Below, in pieces: positions 1 to 6,535 of a stretch of 9,838 nucleotides of DNA. This DNA is from Sulfurimonas sp. (GTDB lineage Bacteria; Campylobacterota; Campylobacteria; Campylobacterales; Sulfurimonadaceae). Each line of letters begins with the position of its first letter. The first letter of the stretch is position 1. The notes beneath the pieces are model-generated. The model was given only the letters and a program-made list of their open reading frames with translations. It did not search any database and was not told where the DNA came from. The translations under genes and the position numbers were made by a program. The DNA is taken from positions 1-9,838 of the forward strand of contig JAGGWE010000139.1 of the NCBI GenBank assembly GCA_021157665.1, in the 5' to 3' direction.

Positions 1-422
1 GTATCCCAACAAGCCCAAAAATTACTAAACCATCTACCAAATTTTGAACCATTAGGAACATGTTCCAAATCAAAGTTTCTAGCACCAATCATAATCTCAT
101 CATCTTTGTAAGCATCTAAAAGTTTATGAATCTCACATGCCAAATGTTGCCCATCACCATCTATACTTACGGCATGTGGATACTCTAACTCTTTAGCTTT
201 TTTAACTCCATTAACAATAGCTTCACCCTTGCCAAGGTTTACTTCATGTTTTACAAAATGGATATGCTCTTTTTCATCATCATTAAACAGACTCTCAACA
301 ACAATTTCTGAACCATCATCAACAATAATAAGTTCATAACCATGTTCTAACACATCAAAAGCTACAGCTTTTATAGTTTTTGGATTATCATAAGTTGGAA
401 CTATTACAACTGTATCTCTCAT
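1..422 (-). CDS. Family 2 glycosyltransferase, N-terminal part (cut by window edge)
   Basis: The first 140 residues of a GT-A fold glycosyltransferase can be read; the gene continues beyond position 1. The start ATG is at 422-420, 4 bp after the ketoreductase stop. Visible motifs are the N-terminal strand VVIVPTYDN (residues 5-13), the nucleotide-binding aspartates in IVDDGSE (33-39), NLGKGEAI (62-69) and the metal-binding DGDGQH (88-93), followed by a GRWFSNFW stretch near residue 129. This resembles the dolichol-phosphate-mannose-synthase-like branch of family 2. Such glycosyltransferases, some fused to or paired with acyltransferases, recur in aryl polyene and xanthomonadin clusters, where they probably help attach the pigment to a membrane-anchored moiety. 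The sugar donor and acceptor cannot be read from sequence. Whether a C-terminal acyltransferase domain is fused cannot be seen here. Confidence 0.85.
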   Translation of the reverse strand, partial: MRDTVVIVPTYDNPKTIKAVAFDVLEHGYELIIVDDGSEIVVESLFNDDEKEHIHFVKHEVNLGKGEAIVNGVKKAKELEYPHAVSIDGDGQHLACEIHKLLDAYKDDEIMIGARNFDLEHVPNGSKFGRWFSNFWACWD

Positions 423-426
423 AAAT

Positions 427-1125
427 TTATCTTACCATCCCACCACTAATATTTAAAACTTCACCCGTCACATATGAAGCTTTATCTGCTAAAAACAATA
501 CACACTCAGAAACATCTTCAGGCTTACCAATTCTTCTCATTGGGATTCCTTTTTTCATCTCTTTAAGATTTAATTCTACTGTCATCTCAGACTCAATAAG
601 GCCAGGGGCAACTGCATTTACTCTTATGCCATATCTTGCAACCTCAACACTCAAAGCCTTAGTAAAAGCTATCATAGCACCTTTTGCAGCAGAGTAATTT
701 GTTTGTCCAGAATTTCCAACAATTCCAGAAACAGAAGCTACATTTACAACTGAACCTTTTTTGTTTGAAATCATATTTTTCATAACTGCTTTTGTAACAT
801 AATAAGTTCCATTTACAGAAGTGTCAATCACATCACTCCACTCATCATCACTCATCCAAAAGAAAAGATTATCTCTTGTTATACCTGCATTATTTACTAA
901 AACATCTAGTTCTAAATTCTCTAGTGCAGAATAAACTTCTTCTTTATTAGATATATCAAACTTAATAATCTCTGAGTTTTCTAATTCTTGTTTTAACTCT
1001 TTAGCTTTATCTTCTTGCGTTCTATAATGAAGATAAACAAAATATCCAGCATCATGAAACTCTTTCGCACATGCCGAACCTATTGCACCAGTTGAACCAG
1101 TAATTAAAACTTTTTTTTGATTCAC
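427..1125 (-). CDS. FabG-like 3-oxoacyl-ACP reductase (ApeQ-type, SDR family)
   Basis: Short-chain dehydrogenase of 232 residues that should reduce the 3-keto group of the carrier-bound chain with NAD(P)H in each elongation round. The nucleotide-binding motif TGSTGAIG is at residues 9-16; the usual FabG form is TGxxxGIG, so the penultimate glycine is displaced by alanine. NNAG is at 78-81, Asn105, Ser131, Tyr144 and Lys148 (YSAAK) complete the catalytic tetrad, and the PGLIESEMT loop (174-182) is typical of FabG. The start is a GTG at 1125 that overlaps the ammonia-lyase stop codon (GTGA), implying translational coupling. By cluster position it corresponds to ApeQ rather than to housekeeping FabG. 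FabG-family assignment is firm; the pathway assignment rests on neighbours. Confidence 0.9.
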   Translation of the reverse strand: MNQKKVLITGSTGAIGSACAKEFHDAGYFVYLHYRTQEDKAKELKQELENSEIIKFDISNKEEVYSALENLELDVLVNNAGITRDNLFFWMSDDEWSDVIDTSVNGTYYVTKAVMKNMISNKKGSVVNVASVSGIVGNSGQTNYSAAKGAMIAFTKALSVEVARYGIRVNAVAPGLIESEMTVELNLKEMKKGIPMRRIGKPEDVSECVLFLADKASYVTGEVLNISGGMVR

Positions 1126-2636
1126 GCAAATTTACCTTGAAGTATCATTTTATTTATAACTTTAATATCAATATCCATTCTTCTATCGTTTGTAAGTTTT
1201 TCTACTTTAGCTCTGATAGTCTCATAATTTTTTTGTAAAAACTCTGAACAGTTTTCTTTTCCTCTTAAATCAACACCCTGAGCCATACCGATAATAGCAA
1301 TACTAAGCATATTTGTTAAATCTGGTAATTGCTTTGCAAAATGAAGTGCTGCCGTCGTTCCCATACTTACCTTATCTTGGTTAAAAGACTCAGTAGGACG
1401 AGAATGAAGAGAAGCTGGAACTGTATTCATAATAACATCAGCAGTTAATGAACTAAGAGTTATCTGCATAGCTTTAAAACCGTGGTGAGTTGATTTTTTA
1501 TTTAGTTTAAGAGATTCACCTAAGCCTTTGTTAAATTTATGATCAACTAAAAGCCCAAACTCTTTATCAAGTAAATCAGCTAAATTTCCAACACAAATTC
1601 TCATAGTATCCATGGCATGTGCGATATAACCACCGTAGAAGTTTCCAGATGTATATATTTTTTTACCGATATGGTCAATAAGTGGATTGTCATTTACACC
1701 ATTTATCTCTGTTTCTATCCATTTTTTAGCAATTGCTAGATTATCATGAACTACCCCAAGAACTTGAGGTGAACAACGGATAGAATATCTATCTTGAATA
1801 TTTTGTTCAGCTTCTAAATGAAAGTTTTCATATCTACCAAATGCCTCATGAGTAAGTTTAGAATCAGCACATTTTTTTAAAATATTTGCAGCAGTTTTTC
1901 TTTGTCCATCAAAAGGTTTAGAATCGTGAACAAATGGTTCTAAAGGTGTAGTATCACAAAGCAAAAGTTCAAATACAGAAGCAACAAAACTCTCAGAACT
2001 TGCAAGTAAAATTTCAAATTTTTCTATAGAATCAATAGCTATAGCACTCATAGCAGCTGTTCCATTCATTACAGCCAACGCTTCTTTTGGCTTAAAAGTA
2101 TATGGAGTTATCCCTAACTCTTTATAAACATCAACAGTTGCTCTTGTTTCACCTTTATAGATAACTTCTCTCTCTCCTGCAATTGCAGCAGCAATATATG
2201 AAAGTGGAGTTAAATCTCCACTAGCCCCAACAGAGCCTTGCGACGGGATAAGAGGATAGATTTTTTTACTTAAAAGTAATTCAAATCTTTTAAGTAAATC
2301 ATAGCTAATTCCACTCTTACCCTTACAAAGACTAATCATTCTAACAGTTGTCATTATACGAGAAACATCAGCACTCAAATACTCACCAACTCCACAACCA
2401 TGAAAACTAAAAAGGTTATACTGCAACTCTTCTGCCTCTTCAAAAGCAGCATAGTTTTGTCCAGCCTCACCATAACCAGTTGTCACACCATAAATAGGAC
2501 GACCTTTACTTATGTTTTCTATTAAAAAATCATGCCCTGCATTTATAAAATCTATAAACTCTTTAGAATCATTTAACTTTATCTCATCTTCATATATAAA
2601 GTTTTTATAACTTACTGCACTATTATCTATTATCAT
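1122..2636 (-). CDS. MIO-type aromatic amino acid ammonia-lyase (HAL/PAL/TAL family)
   Basis: A 504-residue lyase that eliminates ammonia from an aromatic amino acid to give a cinnamate-type acid, the probable aryl starter of the polyene. The MIO cofactor is formed from Ala138-Ser139-Gly140 in GSVGASGDLTPLSY. The catalytic tyrosine is Tyr49 in YGVTTGYG, and NDNP and QDRYSIRCSPQ segments further along are family hallmarks. The substrate-selectivity pair in LQYNLFSFHGCGVG is Phe78-His79. Known: histidine lyases carry Ser-His here, Rhodobacter tyrosine lyase His-Leu and cyanobacterial phenylalanine lyase Phe-Leu, so the enzyme is unlikely to be a plain HutH, though annotation pipelines may call it that. 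Tyrosine versus phenylalanine is not settled. Length matches bacterial HAL/TAL. A TAGGA sequence lies about 10 nt before the ATG; the gap to the upstream dehydratase is 16 bp. HAL-family genes recur in flexirubin and xanthomonadin clusters. Confidence 0.9.
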   Translation of the reverse strand: MIIDNSAVSYKNFIYEDEIKLNDSKEFIDFINAGHDFLIENISKGRPIYGVTTGYGEAGQNYAAFEEAEELQYNLFSFHGCGVGEYLSADVSRIMTTVRMISLCKGKSGISYDLLKRFELLLSKKIYPLIPSQGSVGASGDLTPLSYIAAAIAGEREVIYKGETRATVDVYKELGITPYTFKPKEALAVMNGTAAMSAIAIDSIEKFEILLASSESFVASVFELLLCDTTPLEPFVHDSKPFDGQRKTAANILKKCADSKLTHEAFGRYENFHLEAEQNIQDRYSIRCSPQVLGVVHDNLAIAKKWIETEINGVNDNPLIDHIGKKIYTSGNFYGGYIAHAMDTMRICVGNLADLLDKEFGLLVDHKFNKGLGESLKLNKKSTHHGFKAMQITLSSLTADVIMNTVPASLHSRPTESFNQDKVSMGTTAALHFAKQLPDLTNMLSIAIIGMAQGVDLRGKENCSEFLQKNYETIRAKVEKLTNDRRMDIDIKVINKMILQGKFA

Positions 2637-2652
2637 TTAATTTTTTCCTAAT

Positions 2653-2946
2653 TTAAAGCGAAAAAGTCGCCACTTTTTTTTCACCTACAAATACACTAAA
2701 TTTATTGTTCTCTTTTTTATATTTCAATAGTTGATTTGGTCTAACAATTTCTATAAACTTTGCTTTTTTGATTTGAGTTATCTCTATATTGAAGACCTCA
2801 CTAATTATCTCCAAATGCATAAAACCTGGTAAAATTGGATTTGATGGAAAGTGTGCTTTAAATATTGGATGCTCTTCACCACTAAGCTCCACTTTCGCAT
2901 ATATATCATTATAATCTTTAATCTTATATAGTTTATCACTTATCAT
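2653..2946 (-). CDS. Hot-dog 3-hydroxyacyl-ACP dehydratase (ApeI/FabZ-like)
   Basis: A 97-residue single hot-dog protein that should remove water from the 3-hydroxyacyl carrier intermediate to create each double bond of the polyene. The segment HFPSNPILPGF (residues 32-42) matches the FabA/FabZ HFPGxPxxPG active-site motif and supplies the catalytic histidine. It is followed by HLEIISEV, which aligns with the FabZ LIEAMAQ helix carrying the acidic residue. It is shorter than FabZ (about 140-150 residues) because it lacks the N-terminal PHR-type segment. It lies 13 bp after the lipoprotein hydrolase and 16 bp before the lyase. No strong Shine-Dalgarno sequence precedes its ATG, so translation may depend on the gene upstream. 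By analogy with ApeI and ApeP in Xenorhabdus it may work as a heterodimer with the product of 5874-6239. Confidence 0.82.
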   Translation of the reverse strand: MISDKLYKIKDYNDIYAKVELSGEEHPIFKAHFPSNPILPGFMHLEIISEVFNIEITQIKKAKFIEIVRPNQLLKYKKENNKFSVFVGEKKVATFSL

Positions 2947-2959
2947 GTATGTATTCTAT

Positions 2960-4129
2960 CTAATTATTATCTAAAAGAGTCATATTCAGTAACATTTGAT
3001 GTCCTATTCTATCTTCCCAGTTAAAATTATTTTTTAATACTACTATTGCTATTTTATTATTTAACTCCATCCCTATATAGCAACTAAATCCAGCAATCAC
3101 ACCATATTTATAATAGATATTTGTATCATATTGGGGAATATATTGAACTTGCCATCCAAGTGTGTAATATAAATCACTATCTTTTGTCATAATTTTATGA
3201 GCTTTTTTAAAAATATCATCTAATCTCGTATTAGATTCTCCTAAATTTGCTTGTAAGTATTTTATTAAATCTTCTGCATTTGAATATAAACCACCTGTTG
3301 CTTGCATAAAAATAGAAAAATTCCAGTTTTCAAGTGGCTTATGTTTTCTCATAAATATAGGAAAATCCCCAACATGCCCTTCTGATAACATCTCTGTTTG
3401 CTTTTTATTAAGATAAAAGGTTGTATTTTTCATATTTAATGGTTCAAATATGTACTCAACTAATAATTCTTCCAATGATTTATTCATTTTAAGTGTAATA
3501 ATATGACCGAGTAGCCCCATCCCTATATTAGAGTAAATAGCTTCATTATCTACTCTTTTATTAACTGTTATATCTGACAAATAATCATACATATAATCTT
3601 TATTTATATAAGTGTATATATTATCCCCTGTAAATTGATATTTAACAGCTAAAGATAAACTTTCAAGGGTTAATGGTTCTCTTGGTAAACCAGATAAATG
3701 AGTTGCTAACTCTAATAAAGTTATATTTTTAACATTATCATCTTTATAATTTATTGTTGAGGGTAAGATATCTCCAATTGTTTCATCTAATGACAAATAT
3801 CCTTTCTCTTCTAATACTAACATTAATGATATTATCATTGGTTTTGTAGCTGAACCTAAAGCAAAGATAGTATCTTTTTGCATAGGATTAATATTAAAAT
3901 TATTTTTATAACCATATGTATAAGTTGCATATTTTTTATCTTTATATACACTAACTACTATACCTATATTCTCTTTTTTATCTATAAGAGGTTTTGCTAA
4001 TTTATCTATACTGTCTTTCAAAGTATTATAAGAAGTGATACGATCTAATTCATTGAAATTTGTTACAATCATTTTAGAACAACCTGTAAAAAAAACACCC
4101 CATATTAAAAATAATATGTATAACTTCAA
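2960..4129 (-). CDS. Predicted lipoprotein, beta-lactamase-related serine hydrolase
   Basis: A 389-residue protein of the serine beta-lactamase/penicillin-binding fold (class C, EstB-like branch). The first 16 residues are a hydrophobic signal ending in FTGC, so Cys17 is a probable lipidation site and the enzyme would be anchored facing the periplasm. Catalytic motifs are SATK (Ser93, Lys96), YSN (199-201) and KYG (341-343) in the place of KTG/HxG, with LATHLSGLPRE (141-151) also typical. The start is a TTG, chosen because AAGGGA sits 5 nt upstream and because the first in-frame ATG would remove the signal. Substrate is unknown: candidates are an ester or peptide, including transacylation of a pigment or cell-wall component. 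It sits between core polyene genes yet is visibly more AT-rich than they are, suggesting later insertion. Nothing shows that it confers antibiotic resistance. Confidence 0.87.
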   Translation of the reverse strand: MKLYILFLIWGVFFTGCSKMIVTNFNELDRITSYNTLKDSIDKLAKPLIDKKENIGIVVSVYKDKKYATYTYGYKNNFNINPMQKDTIFALGSATKPMIISLMLVLEEKGYLSLDETIGDILPSTINYKDDNVKNITLLELATHLSGLPREPLTLESLSLAVKYQFTGDNIYTYINKDYMYDYLSDITVNKRVDNEAIYSNIGMGLLGHIITLKMNKSLEELLVEYIFEPLNMKNTTFYLNKKQTEMLSEGHVGDFPIFMRKHKPLENWNFSIFMQATGGLYSNAEDLIKYLQANLGESNTRLDDIFKKAHKIMTKDSDLYYTLGWQVQYIPQYDTNIYYKYGVIAGFSCYIGMELNNKIAIVVLKNNFNWEDRIGHQMLLNMTLLDNN

Positions 4130-4134
4130 GATAA

Positions 4135-4140
4135 TCCCTT
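4135..4140 (-). promoter_or_regulatory. Ribosome binding site fixing a TTG start
   Basis: AAGGGA on the minus strand lies 5 nt before the TTG at 4129. It is the best Shine-Dalgarno match in the core cluster and supports TTG as the start of the lipoprotein. That start in turn keeps the signal peptide and lipobox in the protein. The good site also means this gene could be translated independently of the ketosynthase-like gene that ends 15 bp upstream. Confidence 0.65.
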
Positions 4141-4144
4141 TTAA

Positions 4145-4789
4145 CTACAACTCAATAAAAATCTTTTTTTCACCATTTTCATTCATGTTTACAACACTTA
4201 TTAAATCTGCTAGAGATTCAATAACTCCATTATCATTTAAAGACTCTATCTCTTGTGCATCACTCTCATCTTGTGCTATCTCTAAAACAACTCCAGCACC
4301 AGATTCTAAATACGAAGTACATGAGTTTACTTCATCTATATTTTTTATATCTAAACACTCAGTTGCCACACATAAAACTCTTTCACCTGATACAAGAGCC
4401 TGTAATGCAGCAATTTTCAGTGCATCTTTTGAACTTTTCATACCTGCTGAAACTGTGATAATTTCATCTTTATCTGAATTTAAAAGTGAAAAATATGATG
4501 GAGCAGAGTTATAAACACTATTTTGAAAAATAGTTGGCGATATTTGAGTTTTATTTAAAATTGAATCTGTAATTCCAACACTAGATTGTAACTCACCAAA
4601 AGCACTAGCATAAACAATCTTTCCACCTTTAAAACCACACTTATCAGCTAAATAAAGCATTATTTTTGCATTTCGTGTTAGACGGCGTCTTATCATCATC
4701 TTTGGTACAATTCTTTTATCTTCTAAATCTTGGATTTTCACTGGAGCATATATTTTAGATGCACTGATAATATTTACTGCTACTCTCAC
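4145..4789 (-). CDS. Half-length ketosynthase-like protein (ApeC-type chain-length-factor partner)
   Basis: A 214-residue protein resembling the Ketoacyl-synt_2 family, about half a normal ketosynthase. Recognisable parts are MMIRRRLTRNAKIM (31-44), FGELQSSVGI (64-73), ISPTIFQNSVYNSAPSYFSLL (starting at residue 83), and VSAGMKSSKDAL (113-124), which occupies the place of the TACTSS nucleophile elbow but has no cysteine. No HGTGT or GHTxGAAG motif is present, so it cannot be a condensing enzyme alone. In Xenorhabdus, ApeC is the non-catalytic partner of the ketosynthase ApeO; the same role is inferred here because the gene directly follows the ketosynthase, with a GTG start overlapping its stop (GTGA). 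It probably shapes chain length in the heterodimer. The C-terminal 40 residues are acidic and not informative. Confidence 0.8.
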   Translation of the reverse strand: MRVAVNIISASKIYAPVKIQDLEDKRIVPKMMIRRRLTRNAKIMLYLADKCGFKGGKIVYASAFGELQSSVGITDSILNKTQISPTIFQNSVYNSAPSYFSLLNSDKDEIITVSAGMKSSKDALKIAALQALVSGERVLCVATECLDIKNIDEVNSCTSYLESGAGVVLEIAQDESDAQEIESLNDNGVIESLADLISVVNMNENGEKKIFIEL

Positions 4790-5877
4790 TTAAGTACTCC
4801 AAAAACAATCGAAGTATTATTTCCACCAAAAGCAAAAGAGTTACTTATAACATAGTTAATCTCTTTTTTAATTAGCTCTTGAGGAATGTTTATATTTTTA
4901 TTTTCTACATCTATCATTGATGTTTGAGGAATAATTAATCCTCTTTTAATACTTTCACATGAAATTATCGCTTCTATCGCTCCAGCAGCCCCTAAAGTAT
5001 GCCCTATTATCGCTTTTGTTGAACTCATATATACATTATCAAAAAGAGTTTCAATAGCTAAAGCTTCTACTTTATCGTTTGCCATAGTACCTGTTCCATG
5101 TGCATTTATATAGTCAATATCACTTGGCTTTATACCAGCATCATCAAGTGCCTTTTGCATCGAGGATATTGCACCTTTTGCCTCAGGATCAGGATTTGTC
5201 ATATGATAAGCATCGCTACTTGCTCCTACTCCTAAAAGTTCTATCGATTCATCAGTTTTAACATTTTGAATTAAAAGAGCTGCTACAGCCTCTGCTACAT
5301 TCATCCCATCTCTATCTTTAGAAAAAGGTGTACACTCTTTTGATGAAAGAACACTAAGAGCATGAAAACCACATACTGTTGTATAACAAAGTGAATCTGC
5401 TCCAACAACCAAAACATTATCATAAGCTTCTACATTTATAAGTCTTTTTGCTAAAAGTAAAGCATTTGCACTAGATGTACATGCTGTAGAGATAGAACGA
5501 GTATCAAAAAAACTAAATTTCTCATCTAAATAATCTCCAATAACATTTATCGCATGTTTTGAAAAATCTATATTTTTATAATTTTTATCTTTAAAATAAT
5601 GCTTTTCACTCTCTGCCATTCCACCAACAGATGAGCCAACAATAAGTAAAGTGTTGTTAAAATTTTCAAGATTTGAATTATCTAATACAGTTTTAACAAC
5701 ATCTTCTAAAATTTTAAAAAAATCATCATACTCCATTTTTCCAAGTCCAACAGGAGTTTCATTCATATATGTTGTATCGATTGAGATAGCAGACTTTTTA
5801 GAGTAAATAGCATTCATTAATGCCTGAGTGTCCCCAGCACAACTCATTGATTCATATGAATTTATATATGCTTTCAT
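4786..5877 (-). CDS. Beta-ketoacyl-ACP synthase (ApeO-like, FabF family)
   Basis: A full ketosynthase of 363 residues, slightly shorter than FabF (about 410). It condenses malonyl-ACP with the growing aryl-polyenyl chain. The nucleophile is Cys133 in STACTSSANAL, and the two histidines are His260 in NAHGTGT and His293 in IGHTLGAAGA, with Lys288 just before the latter. The gatekeeping C-terminal loop NSFAFGGNNTS (346-356) is intact. All catalytic residues are therefore present, unlike the gene immediately downstream. The ATG overlaps the stop codon of the upstream dehydratase (ATGA), and its own stop overlaps the next start (GTGA), so the three products are probably made in step. Inferred role: catalytic half of the ApeO-ApeC-type heterodimer. 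A housekeeping FabF is less likely given the context. Confidence 0.9.
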   Translation of the reverse strand: MKAYINSYESMSCAGDTQALMNAIYSKKSAISIDTTYMNETPVGLGKMEYDDFFKILEDVVKTVLDNSNLENFNNTLLIVGSSVGGMAESEKHYFKDKNYKNIDFSKHAINVIGDYLDEKFSFFDTRSISTACTSSANALLLAKRLINVEAYDNVLVVGADSLCYTTVCGFHALSVLSSKECTPFSKDRDGMNVAEAVAALLIQNVKTDESIELLGVGASSDAYHMTNPDPEAKGAISSMQKALDDAGIKPSDIDYINAHGTGTMANDKVEALAIETLFDNVYMSSTKAIIGHTLGAAGAIEAIISCESIKRGLIIPQTSMIDVENKNINIPQELIKKEINYVISNSFAFGGNNTSIVFGVLK

Positions 5878-6239
5878 TTATCATTTTTCTTTGATTCTAT
5901 GGCTATTGTAAAAGAGCCATTAGCGATAACTTTTTCTTCTTCAAAAACATTAAAACTTATAAGTTTCATATTTTCTAAATTATGCTCATTTATAACTTCG
6001 ATTTCAAATTTATTTTGTACTGGAGGAGTAAGGAGTTGAATATTTTTCATACTTACCAAGTAAGCAATATCTATATCTTCATTACCAATAGCAGAACTAC
6101 TTTGAGCAGCAGCTTCCACCATCATTGCTAAAGATGGTATTTCATTAAATTCAACTCCTACTCTAGCCTTGTTCATCTCATTTGAGTATATTTTTTTGGC
6201 AAATTTTATAGGTGAAAGATGAGGAAGATTTATATCCAA
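5874..6239 (-). CDS. Hot-dog dehydratase-like protein lacking the HFP histidine (ApeP-like)
   Basis: A 121-residue FabZ-like hot-dog protein (numbering from the TTG at 6239). It opens with INLPHLSPIKF, matching the N-terminal LPHRxPF of FabZ. The central helix MMVEAAAQSSSAIG preserves the acidic residue and EAAAQ motif of FabZ, but the preceding HFPGxPxxPG motif is degenerate (VEFNEIPSLAM) and its histidine is missing. It is thus complementary to the HFP-containing dehydratase at 2653-2946 and may pair with it as ApeP does with ApeI. The start is uncertain: TTG at 6239, 14 bp after the carrier-protein stop, fits family lengths; the longer reading from another TTG at 6287 overlaps the carrier-protein gene by 34 bp and adds 16 unfamiliar residues. 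Neither has a clear Shine-Dalgarno sequence. The stop overlaps the ketosynthase start. Confidence 0.75.
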   Translation of the reverse strand: MDINLPHLSPIKFAKKIYSNEMNKARVGVEFNEIPSLAMMVEAAAQSSSAIGNEDIDIAYLVSMKNIQLLTPPVQNKFEIEVINEHNLENMKLISFNVFEEEKVIANGSFTIAIESKKNDK

Positions 6240-6253
6240 TATATTTACTTTTT

Positions 6254-6499
6254 TTACCCGTTTATATATGTTGTAAGTGATGAACAAGAAGCAAATATAG
6301 ATTCAGCTTCTGCCATATTAGTGATTTTAACACCAAACTCTTTTTCGAGAATCAAAGTAAGTTCTATCGCATCAACAGAATCAAGTCCTAAACCATCATC
6401 TCCAAAAAGAGCCATATCATCTTCTATATCATCACTTGTTATATCTTCCAGATTTAATCCATCTATTATTTTATTTTTTAAATCAGTTGTTGTTATCAT
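6254..6499 (-). CDS. Acyl carrier protein for the polyene pathway
   Basis: An 81-residue acidic carrier protein, first gene of the cluster. The phosphopantetheine attachment serine is Ser41 in GLGLDSVDAIEL (37-48), preceded by DDMALFGDDG, the pattern of carrier proteins in aryl polyene clusters (ApeE/ApeF type) and close to the family length of 75-90. Four-helix organisation is implied by EKEFGVKITN after the serine helix. It should hold the aryl starter and growing polyene as a thioester on the prosthetic arm. The ATG is preceded by GGAAAATAAAAA, a GGA 8-10 nt upstream. Known clusters usually have two carrier proteins; only this one is in the window. Upstream is a 66-bp gap with a candidate promoter. 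Confidence 0.9.
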   Translation of the reverse strand: MITTTDLKNKIIDGLNLEDITSDDIEDDMALFGDDGLGLDSVDAIELTLILEKEFGVKITNMAEAESIFASCSSLTTYING

Positions 6500-6535
6500 T
6501 TTTTATTTTCCATTTCTATTAATAAAATTATTTAA

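Larger units (their letters stand above)
1..6499 (-). other. Aryl polyene-type biosynthetic gene cluster (partial)
   Basis: Nine same-strand genes run from the carrier protein at the right to a glycosyltransferase cut by the left edge. Seen: carrier protein, two hot-dog dehydratases, a full ketosynthase, a half-length ketosynthase-like protein, a FabG-like reductase, a MIO-type ammonia-lyase and a family 2 glycosyltransferase, with 4-bp overlaps or gaps under 20 bp at most junctions. Known: this set characterises aryl polyene, flexirubin and xanthomonadin pigment clusters, in which a type II system builds an aryl-capped conjugated polyene. Inferred: the cluster makes such a pigment. A ligase for the aryl starter, a second carrier protein, another ketosynthase, acyltransferases and an exporter are usual but not in this window; they may lie to the left. 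The predicted lipoprotein hydrolase at 2960-4129 is not a usual member. Confidence 0.82.

Noticed and set aside
1122..2636. Histidine ammonia-lyase of the histidine utilisation pathway (HutH)
   Set aside because: No hut genes are nearby, and the selectivity pair is Phe-His rather than Ser-His.
2960..4129. Antibiotic-resistance beta-lactamase
   Set aside because: The fold and motifs match the broad family that includes esterases and peptidases, and the operon context points to pigment or envelope metabolism; no feature specific to a resistance enzyme is visible.
4255..4458. Plus-strand open frame of 67 codons
   Set aside because: It is wholly antisense within the half ketosynthase gene, has a Leu/His-rich composition and no motif.
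4035..4514. Plus-strand open frame of 159 codons
   Set aside because: It lies antisense to two genes with clear motifs (lipoprotein hydrolase and half ketosynthase), shows no recognisable domain and has low-complexity Ser/Phe-rich content typical of the complement of AT-rich genes.
6497..6514. Five-codon minus-strand open frame (MENKK) whose stop overlaps the carrier-protein start
   Set aside because: It could be a leader peptide for coupling, but an ORF of this size arises easily by chance in A-rich DNA, and its GGA is more simply the ribosome site of the carrier protein.
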